A stretch of DNA of 64,000 nt from Poecilobothrus nobilitatus (GCA_947095535.1 OX352772.1:216845346-216909345); one strand, 5' to 3'. Shown: positions 21,654 through 33,785, counted from the stretch's first letter. Notes: generated by a model not told the origin, from the sequence alone. Numbers and translations are program-made.

Positions 21654-24600
21654 CTAGAAATGTGTGCTTGATTTATTTAAAAAAAATTTTTTCTTGATTT
21701 ATTTAAAAAATTGTTTTCTTGTTTTTCTTTTTGACTTGCCTTTTCAGATATCCACTTATAATTTTTCATAATTAATATTAGTAAAAATAAATCTAAAATT
21801 TGTGTTTTATTCTGATAATATTTATCATTAAAATTATACCAATCTGGATGTCTACTTTGTGTTAATTTTATAATTTCATTTTTTATGTATGTTTTTATAT
21901 TTCGTTTTTTGAGATTGTTTTTAAAAAGAACTTTAAAGCATTTAAATTGATAGCAAGAGATGTTAAAAAATTCTTTACTAGGATTTTTCAAAAAATGTTC
22001 AGTATTTCAAGGAATTTATCTACAATATCTTGTTGAAGCTTTCCGGTTAACAAGAATTTATAGTTTGGAGTAACACATTCAAGTTTGCACTCGAAGAGAA
22101 AGGTCGCCTTTATAGAGTTTTTAATAAAATTTAGTTTTTAATTTTTTTTATTTTGCTTATATTTCATTATCATAATTCTAATTTCTTTTTGTGAGTATTA
22201 TGAACTCGCATCTGGAACCATAAATAAGATAAGTGCACTTTTTTTTCTTTCTTTATTTTTTGCCATTTCTGTCAATGCCGTCGCTTATCCAATACAATAA
22301 TTATTGTTTTTCTTTTTCGTTAATGGTTCCTTTCACATTAAATAAGAGTCCAAAATCATTTTTTATATTTTTATATTTTTATTTTATTATTTTATTTTAT
22401 TTCTCAACAATTTTAAATTTTCTTAGTAAATTTTTGATATACCTAATATCCATTTTTTTTTCCTTTACTATTCCTATTTTAATTATTTATATACATTAAA
22501 ATTTTGTTGCATTTTTTCTTAAAATTTAAAATTACCGTCATACATTCTTTTTTTTTTTTTTTATTATTATTTTATTTTTTTTTAATATTAACTAATTAAA
22601 CTTAACTTTTTCTTTTTGTTGTACCTTAAACTAAACTTATTTTTATTTTTTGTTTTTTTTTTGTTAGTAATTGGTAATTATATATAAATTTAGCACACTT
22701 GGAATATATACACAATTTGGTATAGTTCCTTCTACCTTATAATCTAACACTGCATAATTATTTCTAATATAATTGTTCTATTTTTTTTTTTTATTAATAT
22801 TTTAACTTTAATTTTTATATTTCAATTTTTAATTTTTATTTTACTTTTACGAATTTTAATTTTTTTTTTTAAATCACAAAAATTGTTTTTGTTTACAAAC
22901 GTGCAGCTGAACTACACGTCAAATGATCAAACAATAGATATCTATCCTTTTCATACATTCACATTTTTTGTGATAGACTATATTGTTTGTTATTCTATTA
23001 ATTTTCTACCTCATTTTGCTATGTTTACATTAAGCATTATTTAAGTTTGGCGTTTACATTACTCGTAGTTGACCTTGAGTTGAAATTACTTTCAATAAGG
23101 AATGAAAAACTGTTGAAAGTATTTTGCAAACTTTTTGTTATCTGTGGTGATTACTAATGCTTAATATTATTATTAACAGCTTTTTATTAACTTGGTTGGG
23201 TAAAGGATGGAATCTTAGAAGCCATTTTAAACACACTTCCCGTTGAGCAGACTTGAAATTTTCTTCATTAGATCAGATCGCGATGACAATACATGATTTT
23301 AAAATAATAATATCGAAAAACATTAGAGAAATTAGCTTAATTTCAAAATAAAATTTTCATATAAAGATATAACAGAATTTTTAACAGAATTATTACAGAA
23401 CCAAAATAAAACATTTTATCTAAATTTACTAAACTAACTAATACCAATACGTATACCTAATACATAAATGTTTTTTTTTCTATAAAAGACTATTGTTTTT
23501 TATGTAGACCTTTGCATTGTATGCGTACATATGCATAGGTACATACTTCAAAATATGTAATAATATGTGCTTCGAAAATATATTTTTGGTTTGAAAACGA
23601 TGAATTTGAAAGATGTGAATGTGTAAACAAATTAATGTGCCGCACTTGAGAACACAGTGTAAAATTTAATATGCATTTACTTAAAATTTGGTAAGCAAGT
23701 GTTAAATTTAAGTTTTTTTTCATCAAATCAATTGATTTTTAGTATACATTTTTATTTATAAAAGCAATGTGTTTATTTATAATATTTATATAGATATGTG
23801 TTTTTCCTTTCTTAATTATAATTAAAATAGGGCTTTTCTTTCGAAACTCTTAACATATTAAAATCGCATATTATGGCCCTAACATTGATATCTGAATTGG
23901 GAGCTGCCTTTAAATTAAGATCTATTAGGGAATGATCATCTGCACCACTAATGCCTTTTTCTGAAGTATAAAAACTAAGAATATATTTCCAATTATGTAA
24001 AAACATTAAACAACAAAAAGAATATATTAAAAATAAGAAATCCAGTCTTTTTTAAAAATAGTAAATAACAACAATATTTTTCTTTTCAATAACAATAATT
24101 ATGAATTAATCATAAAATACATGTTATGTACATACATACATATATATCTACATCGTCTAGAAAAAGCAAAATAATTTTAATACTGGAAGAAAAATAAAAA
24201 CGAATAGAAAAAAAAGAGAACAAAAATGTTACTTTGATTGTTTTTAAAAATTTTTAAAAGCTATTTCTTATGTATATGTGCACATCTGATATTTACCCAC
24301 ATAATAAATAGAAAAAAGGAAATATTAAAATGTTATGCTATGAAAAGAAAGAAAAAATAAGGCAGTGTATAAATCAAAGTTTTTAAAGAGTCGCATTTTA
24401 AGTGGAAATAAAGAACATTATAAAATTGCAATATTTTTATTTAAATGCAACGTTTAGCTATGCAACGTTTTCTTAATTTTTTAAAAATTTTGCCACAATA
24501 AATTAATATTAAAAAAATTCAATATATTCTATATTATAACAGGTAATAATATAATTATAGACTGTAAGGGCAACTGTAGAAATTCAAAATTAAACAAGGA

Positions 24601-24857
24601 AAAAAAATATCAATTTAATACTTATATTTGTCGTTACTAAAAAGAATAAAATAAAATAAATAAAAAAAATTTTTAAAAAAACAGCTTTTTTGAACTAAAA
24701 AGTAGAAAATAAATTTTTAATAGCAAATTTTTCTGTAATTTTCTAAACTATATTGTTACAATTGAGATTTCTTTGAAAAAGTTTATTTCAATATGTCAAA
24801 TATATATATAAATATAAGTAAATATAAGTTTTAAAGTCTGTGAAATTAAAATAAAAG
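21654..24857. other. AT-rich intergenic region, T-rich on plus 22230-22880
   Basis: No TE proteins or host exons could be established. 22230-22880 is a long pyrimidine-biased stretch with several runs of 10 or more T. Open stretches there encode only Phe/Leu/Ile/Tyr-rich low-complexity peptides. One minus-strand stretch (about 23984-23818) has less biased codons and a splice-acceptor-like start and is discussed as a finding. Confidence 0.5.
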
Positions 24858-26730
24858 CTGGACCTGTTTCTGACTACACATCCTGAGAAATACAAGGTCT
24901 CAGTTAGCTCTCTTCTTGGTTGTTCCGACCACTGCTTGATTAATACTAGTTATGAGCTTAGCACTCAGACCAGTCAAAGACCTGTCCCAAAAAAAATAGT
25001 ATGGCGTTATAGCCATGCTAACTGGGAAGGTTTAAATGAATTTTTGAAAGCTTTTGTTTGCTTTTTGTGCTTTAGCAACAGAAATGTTGACTTTTCAAGC
25101 AATGCGATTCTTAAAGCTCTTAAAAATTTGGATACAAAAACGTCAGCCGGTTCGAATGGCATTACTGCCACGGTTTTAAAAAAAACTTTTCTACTATTGC
25201 GAAACTATTACGCAATCTGTTCCATTTATCCCTCTCTTCGGGTAGATATCTTACTCAGTGGAAGACAGCGCATATACATCTCATCCCCAAAAAGGGAGAA
25301 AAAAGTGGTCCCTCAAACTACCGCCCTATTGCTATCACTTCGGTCCTCCACAAAATAATGGAAAATTTAATAAATAGAAAGCTTCTGAAATATCTACATA
25401 ACAAAGGATTAATTCATGAACGTCAATATGGGTTCCGAACCCTTAGGTCAACAGGTGATCTCATGGCATGCCTCTGTGAAAAACTCAACATCAGCCTCCA
25501 CCATTCAGGGGAGTCCGATGTTGTCGCTTTGGATATTTCTAAAGCTTTTTACCGAGTTTGGCATGATGCTTTAATTGCTAAATGCAAAGCAATGGGCCTC
25601 GGTGGTGTATTTGTAAAATGGATTGGAGATTTTCTTTTGAATCGTTCGATTCGTGTCCTGGTCGATGGTTATTTTTCAGACCAATTCAAAATTAATGCTG
25701 GTGTCCCTCAAGGATCTGTTCTCTCTCCGACACTTTTCCTAATATTTATAAACGATCTTTTAAGTATAACTTCCAATTCAATCCATAGTTTTGCAGACGA
25801 CAGCACGCTCGTTGCTCCTTATGAAGACAACGACAGTAAATATTTTGCTTCGCTTGAGCTAAATCTCGACTTTGACAAAATTTTTAATTGGGGCAAAATC
25901 GACAGGGTCGATTTTAACTCTAAGAAAACTCAGTGCTGTTTAGTCTCTCGGAAAAGAAACACTTCAATCCCAACTTTAACTTTTCAAGGGAAAGTTTTGC
26001 AGCATGTGGGTGAGCTCAACATCTTGGGCATGGAGCTAAATCAAAAATTAAGTTGGTCCAATAATGTTTTTGGTATAGCTAAAGATGCATCTAGGTGTAT
26101 GGGTTTCCTGTATCGTTGTAAAGCCTTCTTTTCATCTTCTGATCTCCTAAATATTTATATTACATATATAAGACCAAAGATGGAGTACAATGCACATATT
26201 TGGGCAGGAGCCTCCTTTCTCGATAAAGTTTTATAGATACCTTATAGAGTTGGGTTCTTGTTGTAACGAGATTAAAAGTTTGATGCCTCCTCTCAAAGCA
26301 TTCCAAAGAGAAACAAGGAGAGCCTCAGCTGCCCATCCCTATGTAGTTCAAATTCCCAGGTGGCATAATTCGGCTTGTGGAAATTCGTTTGTAGTACGAA
26401 CATCGCGAATGTGGAACCATGTTCCACCTCATGTGTTCCCTAGAATTGGTGATGATTATATTTACAATGTGCAAAGATTCAAGGTGAATATTAACAACTT
26501 TGTTCACAATGTGCCTGCCAATTTGAAATCTATTTTCATTCCTTAACTCAACTTCCTATGACTAGGCAGTACAGTAATTCTAAAGGTCGTATAACCTATT
26601 GTTTGGTCAAAAAAGGGAGGTGGTGTTTAGTTGGTTAAAGTCCCACACACTCATAGAGGAATCGTGCTCTTTTTCACTCCTCTATAGTGTCTTCCGATGA
26701 TTCCCACCTACACTCGCAAAAAAAAAAAAA
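24858..26730 (+). mobile_element. Jockey/CR1-like non-LTR element, copy d (RT and complete 3' end)
   Basis: Fullest RT of the family. It starts abruptly in the EN end (THPEKYKVS, GCSDHCLI near 24890-24945), then 24936-25358 covers a shortened linker and the RT entry (KTSAGSNGITATVLK; KKGEKSGPSNYRPIAI near 25290-25330 in another frame). 25358-26236 (292 aa) is an open RT: ERQYGFRTLRSTGDL, VVALDISKAFYRVW, KINAGVPQGSVLSPTLF, SFADDSTLVAP, NSKKTQCCLVSR, QKLSWSNNVFGIAKDA. After a small deletion near 26210, 26190-26546 gives the C-terminus (FRETRRASAAHPY, FVVRTSRMWN, FKVNINNFV). 3' UTR and poly(A) at 26717-26730. Palm catalytic residues intact; dead by frameshifts and truncation. Confidence 0.88.
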
Positions 26731-26734
26731 AGAT

Positions 26735-27665
26735 ATTTTCAATTTTTAGTTTTGGCCATAGTCTAACATTTCTTTCGCTATCTATTTCAAATAACTTCTC
26801 AACTATTTGTCACGAAACATCTCTATCTTTAGTTACCAAATCACATGACAGTAAAATGTTTCTTAAGGTTTTCATGAAAAAATATCAAAATGCAATTATT
26901 TTTTGTTCTTTATGGTAAAAGTAAGGGCATTTCTGTAATTTTAAGGTTCTTATATAAGGATTTATTGTTAGATCCTTGATCACAAACAATAGCTATAATT
27001 TTAACAGAATTACATTTATCCAAAATATTTCTAATAAAACTTTGTAATATCTCTCCTTTGATTGAGGTTGCAGAGATAACGTGACCAACAGCATAAGACC
27101 ACTTTGAAAGTAGTCCGTTGATCATAAACTCACAAATCTGCGACCCTAGTATATTTTCACGTATAGTACCACCGTCTGCTACTCCACATATTTCATCCTT
27201 AACTGAATCAAAAGTTACACATCTCCTTATATGAAGCTCATCAAATACTAGTACACCTAGAGAATTAATTTCATCTTAAAAAGAAAAATGTTCGTATTGT
27301 AGTTATAGAAAATAAAATTAATAAATTTAAATATATATCAATTTATACCTGTCTTTCAATTTTTCTTTTAAAATTTTAAACTGTTCCTCATATATTCCAA
27401 CTGAGGAGTTCTTTAGTGGTATATGCAGATTTTAAAGAGTAAATTTTCGTTCCTGTTTTATTTATTTTCAAATCTAAATTTTCCTTTTTAAAATCACATT
27501 GGAAGTTGTCATCACAAGCAGGTATAGCGATACTACTTAATTTGTTTCTTAAAATACATTCCTTTTTGAAATGTTTTTCGCACACATATTGGTTTTTTTG
27601 ATTATCTAATTCAATACCTAAATTATCACTCCATTTTGCTCTTATTTCTACGTTTCCTATATAGC
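26735..27665 (-). mobile_element. P-element superfamily transposase fragment (THAP and RNase H-like parts)
   Basis: Minus strand. About 27645-27540 encodes the end of a THAP DNA-binding domain (AKWSDNLGIEL, YVCEKHFKKECI, with the C..H pair of the C2CH finger). The frame runs to 27388. A GT-AG segment of 74 nt (27348-27275) looks like an intron. From 27270 to 26910: LVFDELHIRR, DGGTIRENILG, GLLSKWSYAVGHVISATS, KIIAIVCDQGSNNKSLYKNL, which match the catalytic-domain blocks of P transposases and THAP9 (FDE; xCDxGxxN). No terminal repeats seen. Frames before and after the intron do not join cleanly, so this is a relic. Confidence 0.7.
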
Positions 27666-27689
27666 TACTTCTTTTATTTCATTTTTTAC

Positions 27690-28215
27690 CATGTTAAGTT
27701 GGTTGAAGAGTGTTTTCTGGTCGATTTCCTCTGAATCTTGGTTAAACTTCTAAATAATTTTATTGTACTGCATCTGGGTATGTCTGGTTGTGTTTGTTAG
27801 AATTTCGTTAATTTTATATCGTTGGTTATTATTTTGAATTAAGTTATTGTGACTTCTAAGTATTTCGTCCCAATCTGTGGCGTCGGTGTTGCCGGCTACT
27901 CATTTCCATGCGCTGCCTATCCAATTTATTGAACGTTTGACTTTAGTAGGATGTTGAGTTAGTTCCATAATTAATTTTTCGATTTGCTGTATTTAAAATG
28001 TGAGTTGTGCCTTGATAAAATTGTTTGGTTTTAATTCGTTTACTTCCAGTTTTGATTTTTGCAGTATGTCTTCATAGATATTGAGATCAATTTTGTGAAT
28101 TAATTTTAGATTTCCGTTTAATATAAGTCCCACACCTTCTTTTATTGTTAGTACTGGTGATTTGTATTCATAGATCTGAAGGGCTTTGGTTAATACCCTA
28201 AAGAGAAAGCTGAAA
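27690..28215 (-). pseudogene. env-like protein fragment
   Basis: Minus-strand frame from just after integrase: SPVLTIKEGVGLILNGN, then a KVKRS basic site followed by INWIGSAWK, then DATDWDEILRSHNNLIQNNN. A basic cleavage-like site followed by a Trp/Gly-rich hydrophobic segment and an N/Q-rich helix resembles the env-like ORFs of some insect LTR elements. At least three stops occur (about 28000, 27900 and 27750). No transmembrane end is present, so the gene is 3'-truncated at the P-like fragment. Confidence 0.6.
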
Positions 28216-28232
28216 AGAAAAAACGTTTTGCG

Positions 28233-29177
28233 TTAGTTAGGAGAATTTTTTACGTGTGCCTTGTGAATTCTTCTTCCACTTTCTCTTGCTATCGTGACGT
28301 TATTATCCCTAGCTATTACTTTCTTTTTGTAAAGAGGTTTGTTTTTACTCTTAATTTGCTTGATAACAACAAAAATAGTTTTGCCAGGCTGATATGCTTT
28401 GGGTGTTTTCTTTTTGTTTTTCGCCCAATTTGTTTTATTTTTTCGGATTCTTTCTGTGAGATCTTCATGAACTTTTTTTCTTGAAAATTCAAAAGATTTT
28501 GGTAATTGACCCGTTGGATTCTTCCATAAAAGATATCTGAAGGTTTCTTTCCAGTTACCGAATGAATGCTGTTTTTCTAGCGGGTCGACAGCTATGTTGA
28601 TTATTTTTTTCAGCGTCAAGTCCCTGTGTTCTTGTTGTAAACACCTTGATATTTCTTCTATAGTGGAGTGAACCCTTTCGATTGCGCCTTTAACTTAACT
28701 GCTGTGCGATGGTGTGAAATATGTTTCGAGTCCTATTATCCTCAAGTAGTCGGTGATGACGGAACTTGCAAAATGTGTTCATTGTCCATGACTATCATAC
28801 GGAGTTGTGTTGTGTAGTAATGTATAATTTTCATTCATTTTTGTCTTAGATGTAAAGCTGATTTATTCTTGATTCTAAAAAACTTGGCAAATTTGATTAA
28901 TTTATCTATACATGTGATTTTTCTTTTTTGATTTCTATTATTTGTTGTTTGTTGGTATTGGTATCTTGGATAGTTTTGGATTGTTGGGATGACGGTCGTA
29001 TTTGCTAGTGTGACATATTTCGCAATTGGATGTGTATCTTTTTAGAAGGCTGTCCATTTGCGGGAAGTAAAATTTTTCCATTATTTGTTCTTTATTCTCC
29101 TTCCAGTTCCTATGTGCTCGTTTGTGTTCGTGACTAATTATTTGATGTTTGCTTTCTTCATTAGCGATATCCTGCAC
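28233..29177 (-). pseudogene. Integrase of the truncated gypsy element
   Basis: 29177-28938: HHCC zinc-binding domain (SHEHKRAHRNWKENKEQI, FYFPQMDSLL, NCEICHTSKYDRHP). The catalytic core is degenerate (about 28930-28640). 28619-28233: DPLEKQHSFGNWKETFRYLL, RKNKTNWAKN, AYQPGKTIFVVIKQI and ESGRRIHKAHVKN, the C-terminal SH3-like/PGK-V block of gypsy integrases. Confidence 0.8.
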
Positions 29178-29700
29178 TATTCTTTGTGTAATACGGATTT
29201 TGTGGCCTGATACAAATGTTCCCTGTATAAGTTTTGCAGTTGCTGGGTTTGGTTTTCTGGGATTTTGATTCCATTTACGATTGTTGGTGATAATGTTTTC
29301 TTCAATGCTTCTAGCAAGGCTGGCATGGTGAAGTTTTGAAGGCCTATAAAGTGACGATGATAGTTAGAATGAGGATTTTCATATGCAAAAGCAATAGGTT
29401 TTTGTGAAATGATTATTTGATTCTTGAAGACATTAATTGGGGCTTCGCATTGTGATATCAAATCGCTAGTAGCTTCTTCAGCACTGTGGGCAGTTCCAGT
29501 TTTTGAAGTATTTATTTCTTGCTTTAGTCTTGATAGCGCATTTGCACCCTTATTGGTAACTCCAGGCTTGTAGACCAGCTCGTAATTGTACTCCTCGATC
29601 CTGGATTTCCACCGTTTTAATTTCGTATTATTGTTTTTAAATCCCAAACTGAATGATAGCGGTTGATGATCTGTTAAAATTTGTGTTATCCTCCGTTTAA
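29177..29700 (-). pseudogene. RNase H C-terminal part
   Basis: 29647-29177 begins MGFKNNNTKLKRWKSRIEEY and continues NYELVYKPGVTNKGANALSRL, the conserved end of gypsy RNase H (usual 'LxRWxLxLxEYxFxIxYxPGxxNxxADALSR'; here Ala-Asn replaces the usual Ala-Asp). Just upstream, at 29690-29650, ILTDHQPLSFS is readable. Nothing of RT remains. Confidence 0.85.
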
Positions 29701-31637
29701 GAGCTATTAGGGCTCAAAAATTGTAAATTTGCTATTTTTAGGCCTGTAACTAGGCACCTGCACAAATTTTTCTTCGGCAAGCCATAAAAATTAAAGCTTC
29801 AGTAATATATTTTTACGTGTGTTAACAGTTTTTCTTAGTTATGTGGGGTTCCGAACTTACAGCCCTGAAAATTACCAAAAAATCTTATTTTCACATTTAT
29901 GAAATTTTGAAGTTTTGGTGCAGAGTCAGAATTCTAAACAGTTTGCATTGTCTTGGAAATGTGTGCCTGTAAAAACTGTTGGATTACATTCTACCTTGTT
30001 TTTAATTGATTTACTTAGTAAGTCTACTCCTAATATAATAAAATAACAAAAAGATAACGCAAAACATATAAAACTGTATTGTTTTTTATTTTAGCAAATT
30101 CATTTTATAAATTCCAGCTATTTAATTTTATTTTTTATTAATTTTTTTAATATAATTTCCAAAGTTTAAAATTAAACTTACTTTTATATTAATAAGTCAT
30201 CGCATTTTCTTCCATTTTTTTTAATCATGCTGCATAAAATGCGGCCTTTGACAATTATTTAAAGAGAAACAGGATTTTGAAAAATGGATTTACATATGTA
30301 ACCTCCGTACTATGTACTATGTAACCGCCGATTGCCAATCCGATCTTGATGCAGCTCTAATCCTTTATATATTCTCAAAGGTTTTTTTTCGCAAATCAAA
30401 AAGTGGGAACAGATATCATGTTAGTACTATAATTGGATTTGCAACCACCATTTTTTATAAAAAAGAAATAACTATAACATTAATTTGAATTAATTTTTTT
30501 AAAAAATTCAAATTACAGTTTTTAAAATATTAATCCAAGTTTTAAATTTCAAATATGTCCAGTTTAAACAATAAATATTATACAGTATTTTTTTTTTATT
30601 CACTGTATCCAAAAAACAGAAATTACTTATCCAAAATTTGGTACCCTAACTTTCAAATGATCAAAATAGAAAATTAATTTTATGAATAGAAAATTAATTT
30701 TTTATAGAGATGAAGGAAACACTCAAATCTCTCGTTTTTTGTATATTTTTACTTTTATTTGAATTCAAATATATTTAGCAAATTTGCAGCACAATTTATT
30801 CTCTGCTGTGAACTTTCTACAATCTACATCATGTTCTAAATTTTGATATTTGTGCAGGAGAATTAATAATTTTCTAAAAGAAACACGAAGGGTTAAGATC
30901 TGCATCTAAATTTTTCTTGTTTAAAAATGAAATTAATTCTAGAAGCTGAGACCAAAATACAAGTTTCATGTGCTCAGGTAAAATATTTTTAAATTTTTTG
31001 TCTGGCTCTTCATACCTGGAAAACAAATAATTTCTAAATTTTCATTAATTCTTTTAATTTGAAATTACAACCGAAATAATTTTTATTTTCTAAACAATAT
31101 AAAATTTATTTTTAAACAAAAACCAGCCATAACAGTTTCAGAGTAGATATTTTTCTATTTTTATTAATTCTAAATGGATTTGTATATATTTAATTAATTA
31201 ATTTTATCTATATTTTATTTCCGTTAAATAGTGGAATCATATTTTTTCAGTTGAGCTTCATTTTTTTTAAATGATTTTTCACGATCTGTCCGTCCATCCT
31301 TGTATTTTATATAAATCAATTTTTTGCACACTATTTTGTAAAGTAGGTATTCATTCCCATTAACCAGTGTTAGGCTTTGTCGCCCACTCTTGCATATCTA
31401 TATTCTGTATGTTTGCCAATGTCATCTTTGCAATGATTTCATAATTCATTCCCACCATATTGAATGTAAAATTTTATGAACTTAAGTGCATTCAACTTTA
31501 TTTATCTGTACAAACGTAGTTCTCAGGGTATAATAAATTTACTATTATATTTGTGACAACTTAATAAAAAAAAATATAATGAGTTAACTATTTAAAACAA
31601 ACAAAATAAAATTAACTTCAAAATTGTGTTCTTTTAG
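29701..31637. other. AT-rich region upstream of the RhoGAP exons, no exon recognised
   Basis: Must contain intron and possibly 5' exons of the RhoGAP gene, since the first recognised exon starts in mid-codon. None could be supported. Old repeats are likely: 'tgtccgtccatcc' near 31287, a 30338-30370 segment resembling 'ccgat..' TE ends, and a short duplication 'aatagaaaattaattttt' near 30667-30703. Confidence 0.4.
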
Positions 31638-33785
31638 ATGGAGAACTTGAAGCTCAGTGGCTTGTTTCAGCTGGATTTGCTGAGCTTACGAAACCATTTC
31701 AACAAGTAAGACATTTTTAATTTATTTTTACGTGTTACTTTAATTTTTTAATTGATATATTATTTAAACATTTGCAGGGATTAGAAATTCAAAATTCTCA
31801 AATAGAACCTTTGATACATGGATTGCCACAACCACATATTGAAGCTGTGAAACAAAGGGTTAAAGCGCTCAATCGTACCGTAAGAGGGAGATCTAAAAGC
31901 CGATATAAAAAAAAACCTGACATAAGGGATGTTTTCAGAGATTTTGATGTAAGTTAAACCAGAACAAAATTATAAAATAGTTACACTGCAAATTGCAAAG
32001 AGAAAATTTAGCTAAGATTTTATTACCTACTTTTCATAAAATTTAAAATTACAGGATTCAAGCACAGGAACACGATCAAGAAGCGCAACGCCAGATTCAT
32101 TAGATTCTGTTCATACTTCTGGTGAAAATAATCCTGAACCTGAGTCATGGAATGAGCAAGCGATGTAAGCTATTTAAAAATATCTTTTAAACTAAATTTA
32201 AAAGAATTTATTGTAGACCAAATTTTGTGAACATTTTTGAGCAAGGCTCTTCTTCGATGGCCCAAGTTAATTTAAAAAGTAAACAAAAATTAAGAAGAGT
32301 ACCGAGTGCTCCAATACGATGTTCATTAGAACTGTTCCGTGGCTCACATGTTCGTTGCGATATACCATCTTTCTATACAGATGATGGTATTGAATTGCTA
32401 GGATTTTCAAGAATAGGAACAATTCATATCCCAAGAATAAGATCAGGTTCAGACCCAGAATGCTCAATTGGGTTGTAGCTATTTTAAATTAATAAAAACT
32501 GTGAATTGATTAATTAAATCTATTTCAGGCATAACCATGAAACTTTAATAAAAATCGCAAAGAGTACTAGTAATATATCAGCAAACCACAATAAATCCAG
32601 TAGTACTGAAAATTTGTCTAACCTTTCCAATTTGAAAATGAACTCCGACTCTATGGTAAACCCACCTCAGAAGGTTTTTACTTGCAGGAAATCTTTAAAT
32701 TTATCTAAAAATGTCGGAAATTTACCGATTAAAATAAAAGAAATCAGCTTCGAGAACATGTGTCGTGAAACTAGTCAAACCAGAGAGGTTCGTAATAACA
32801 AAAATGCATCAAGCTCAATATATTTAGTACTCATAATAATACTTCAACACCTTTTATTATTTCTAGAAAATAGAAGTTAATTACGCTTTAGAAGAACAAA
32901 GTTTTGATGTTGAAAAAATTAATGAACAGGAATTGAAAAAACTGCGTAAACTATTTTGGCTTGAATTGGCAACTCTATTTGACAAACACAAAGTTTCTTT
33001 AGACAAAAGAAAACCTTTTAAAAGAAGGCGAAAAGAAGAAGGAAATCTTTTCGGGGTTTCATTATGTGCTTTAATAAGAAGAGACCAACAAATTACTGGA
33101 GAAGATTCAACCCTAGTTCCATTATTTTTACAAAATATTTTAACTGAATTATTGAAACGTGGTGCTACTGAAAAAGGTATTCTTAGAGTTGCTGGACATA
33201 AACAGAAGGTATTTTTATTTTCTAAACTAAAATTTGTTTTAGATTGAATTATTTATTTATATTTAGACTGAAATTCTCTATACAGAGCTTGAATCAATAT
33301 TTTATCAGAAGCCAGCAAGAGTGCATAAACTTTTATCTGAAGCGAGTTGCCACGATTTAAGTGCTCTTTTAAAGAGATGGTTACGTGAATTACCACAACC
33401 ATTATTGACCAGTGAACTTATTCAACTTTTTTACCAATGTCATGCAATTAATATGACAGATCGGTGCAAAGCTTTATCACTTGTCTGCTTACTGCTTCCG
33501 CATGAAAATCGAAAAACATTAAAGTCAATTTTGAAGTTTTTAAATTACATAATTGAGCATCAAGATCTTAATAGAATGTCAAAACACAATGTTGCTACTA
33601 TTATAGCTCCATCATTATTTCCACCTCGATATGTTCATCCCATTGATAAAAACAATATTGAGGAACAAGTTAAAGTGGCGGCAGTGTGCTGCCAAATGAC
33701 AAATATTTTAATAACACAATCAGATAACCTATTTTTAGTGCCTGAGAAATTAATTGAACAGTCAAAATTTTCGAAAATTAAACAG
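31638..33785 (+). CDS. conu: RhoGAP protein, ARHGAP18/28/40 (conundrum) type, seven exons, partial at both ends
   Basis: Exons 31638-31705, 31778-31948, 32055-32164, 32217-32471, 32529-32787, 32867-33208, 33267-33785 (1724 nt). All introns are GT..AG, 58-106 nt, and the phases join in one frame. Exon 1 begins in mid-codon, so 5' exons lie upstream. The protein starts GELEAQWLVSAGFAELTKPF, then IEAVKQRVKALNRTVR and KPDIRDVFRDFD, a conserved block of the conundrum/ARHGAP18 family, then a Ser-rich, poorly conserved stretch, then the RhoGAP domain. The family promotes GTP hydrolysis by Rho-type GTPases at the cell cortex. At 33785 a good GTAAAC donor is present, so a further 3' exon is expected; otherwise read-through stops near 33873. 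The only host gene found; symbol assigned by recall of the family, not by search. Confidence 0.85.
32867..33785 (+). CDS. conu: RhoGAP domain exons of the conu-like gene
   Basis: Exon 6 (32867-33208) has FGVSLCALIRRDQQ, VPLFLQNILTELLKRG and KGILRVAG; the Arg of LRVAG is the arginine finger that completes the GTPase active site. Exon 7 (33267-33785) has LLKRWLRELPQPLLT (conserved Lys/Arg that contact the finger) and RMSKHNVATIIAPSLF (conserved Asn and the NVA..xAPxLF block). All hallmark RhoGAP residues are present and the frame is unbroken, so this looks functional, unlike every TE gene around it. Wording is nearest to ARHGAP18/28 rather than to ARHGAP1 or p190. Confidence 0.9.

Larger units (their letters stand above)
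27668..29700 (-). mobile_element. 3' half of a Ty3/gypsy element with env-like gene
   Basis: Minus-strand order RNase H tail, integrase, env-like. It is 5'-truncated near 29700, in RNase H. No LTR recognised at its left end, where it abuts the P-like fragment. It is distinct from the other gypsy elements in the window: the integrase C-terminus is Lys-rich with a GRRIHKAHVK end, and the env begins immediately after it. Confidence 0.8.

Noticed and set aside
21677..21991. 104-codon minus-strand frame
   Set aside because: Lys/Asn/Phe-rich, no recognisable family; composition explains its length.
22233..22499. Hydrophobic 88-codon plus-strand frame
   Set aside because: T-rich low-complexity DNA gives Phe/Leu/Ile; no start context or similarity.
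30930..30980. ATG followed by 15 codons and CAG|GTAAAA as first RhoGAP exon
   Set aside because: Phase 0 at the donor does not fit the mid-codon start of the 31638 exon, and the peptide has no similarity.
31638..31709. ATG at 31638 opening a 23-codon frame (MENLKLSGLFQ...) as start of the RhoGAP gene
   Set aside because: That frame stops at the donor site. The other frame (GELEAQWLVSAGF) has family similarity and joins exon 2 in phase, so the ATG is an accident and the start lies upstream.
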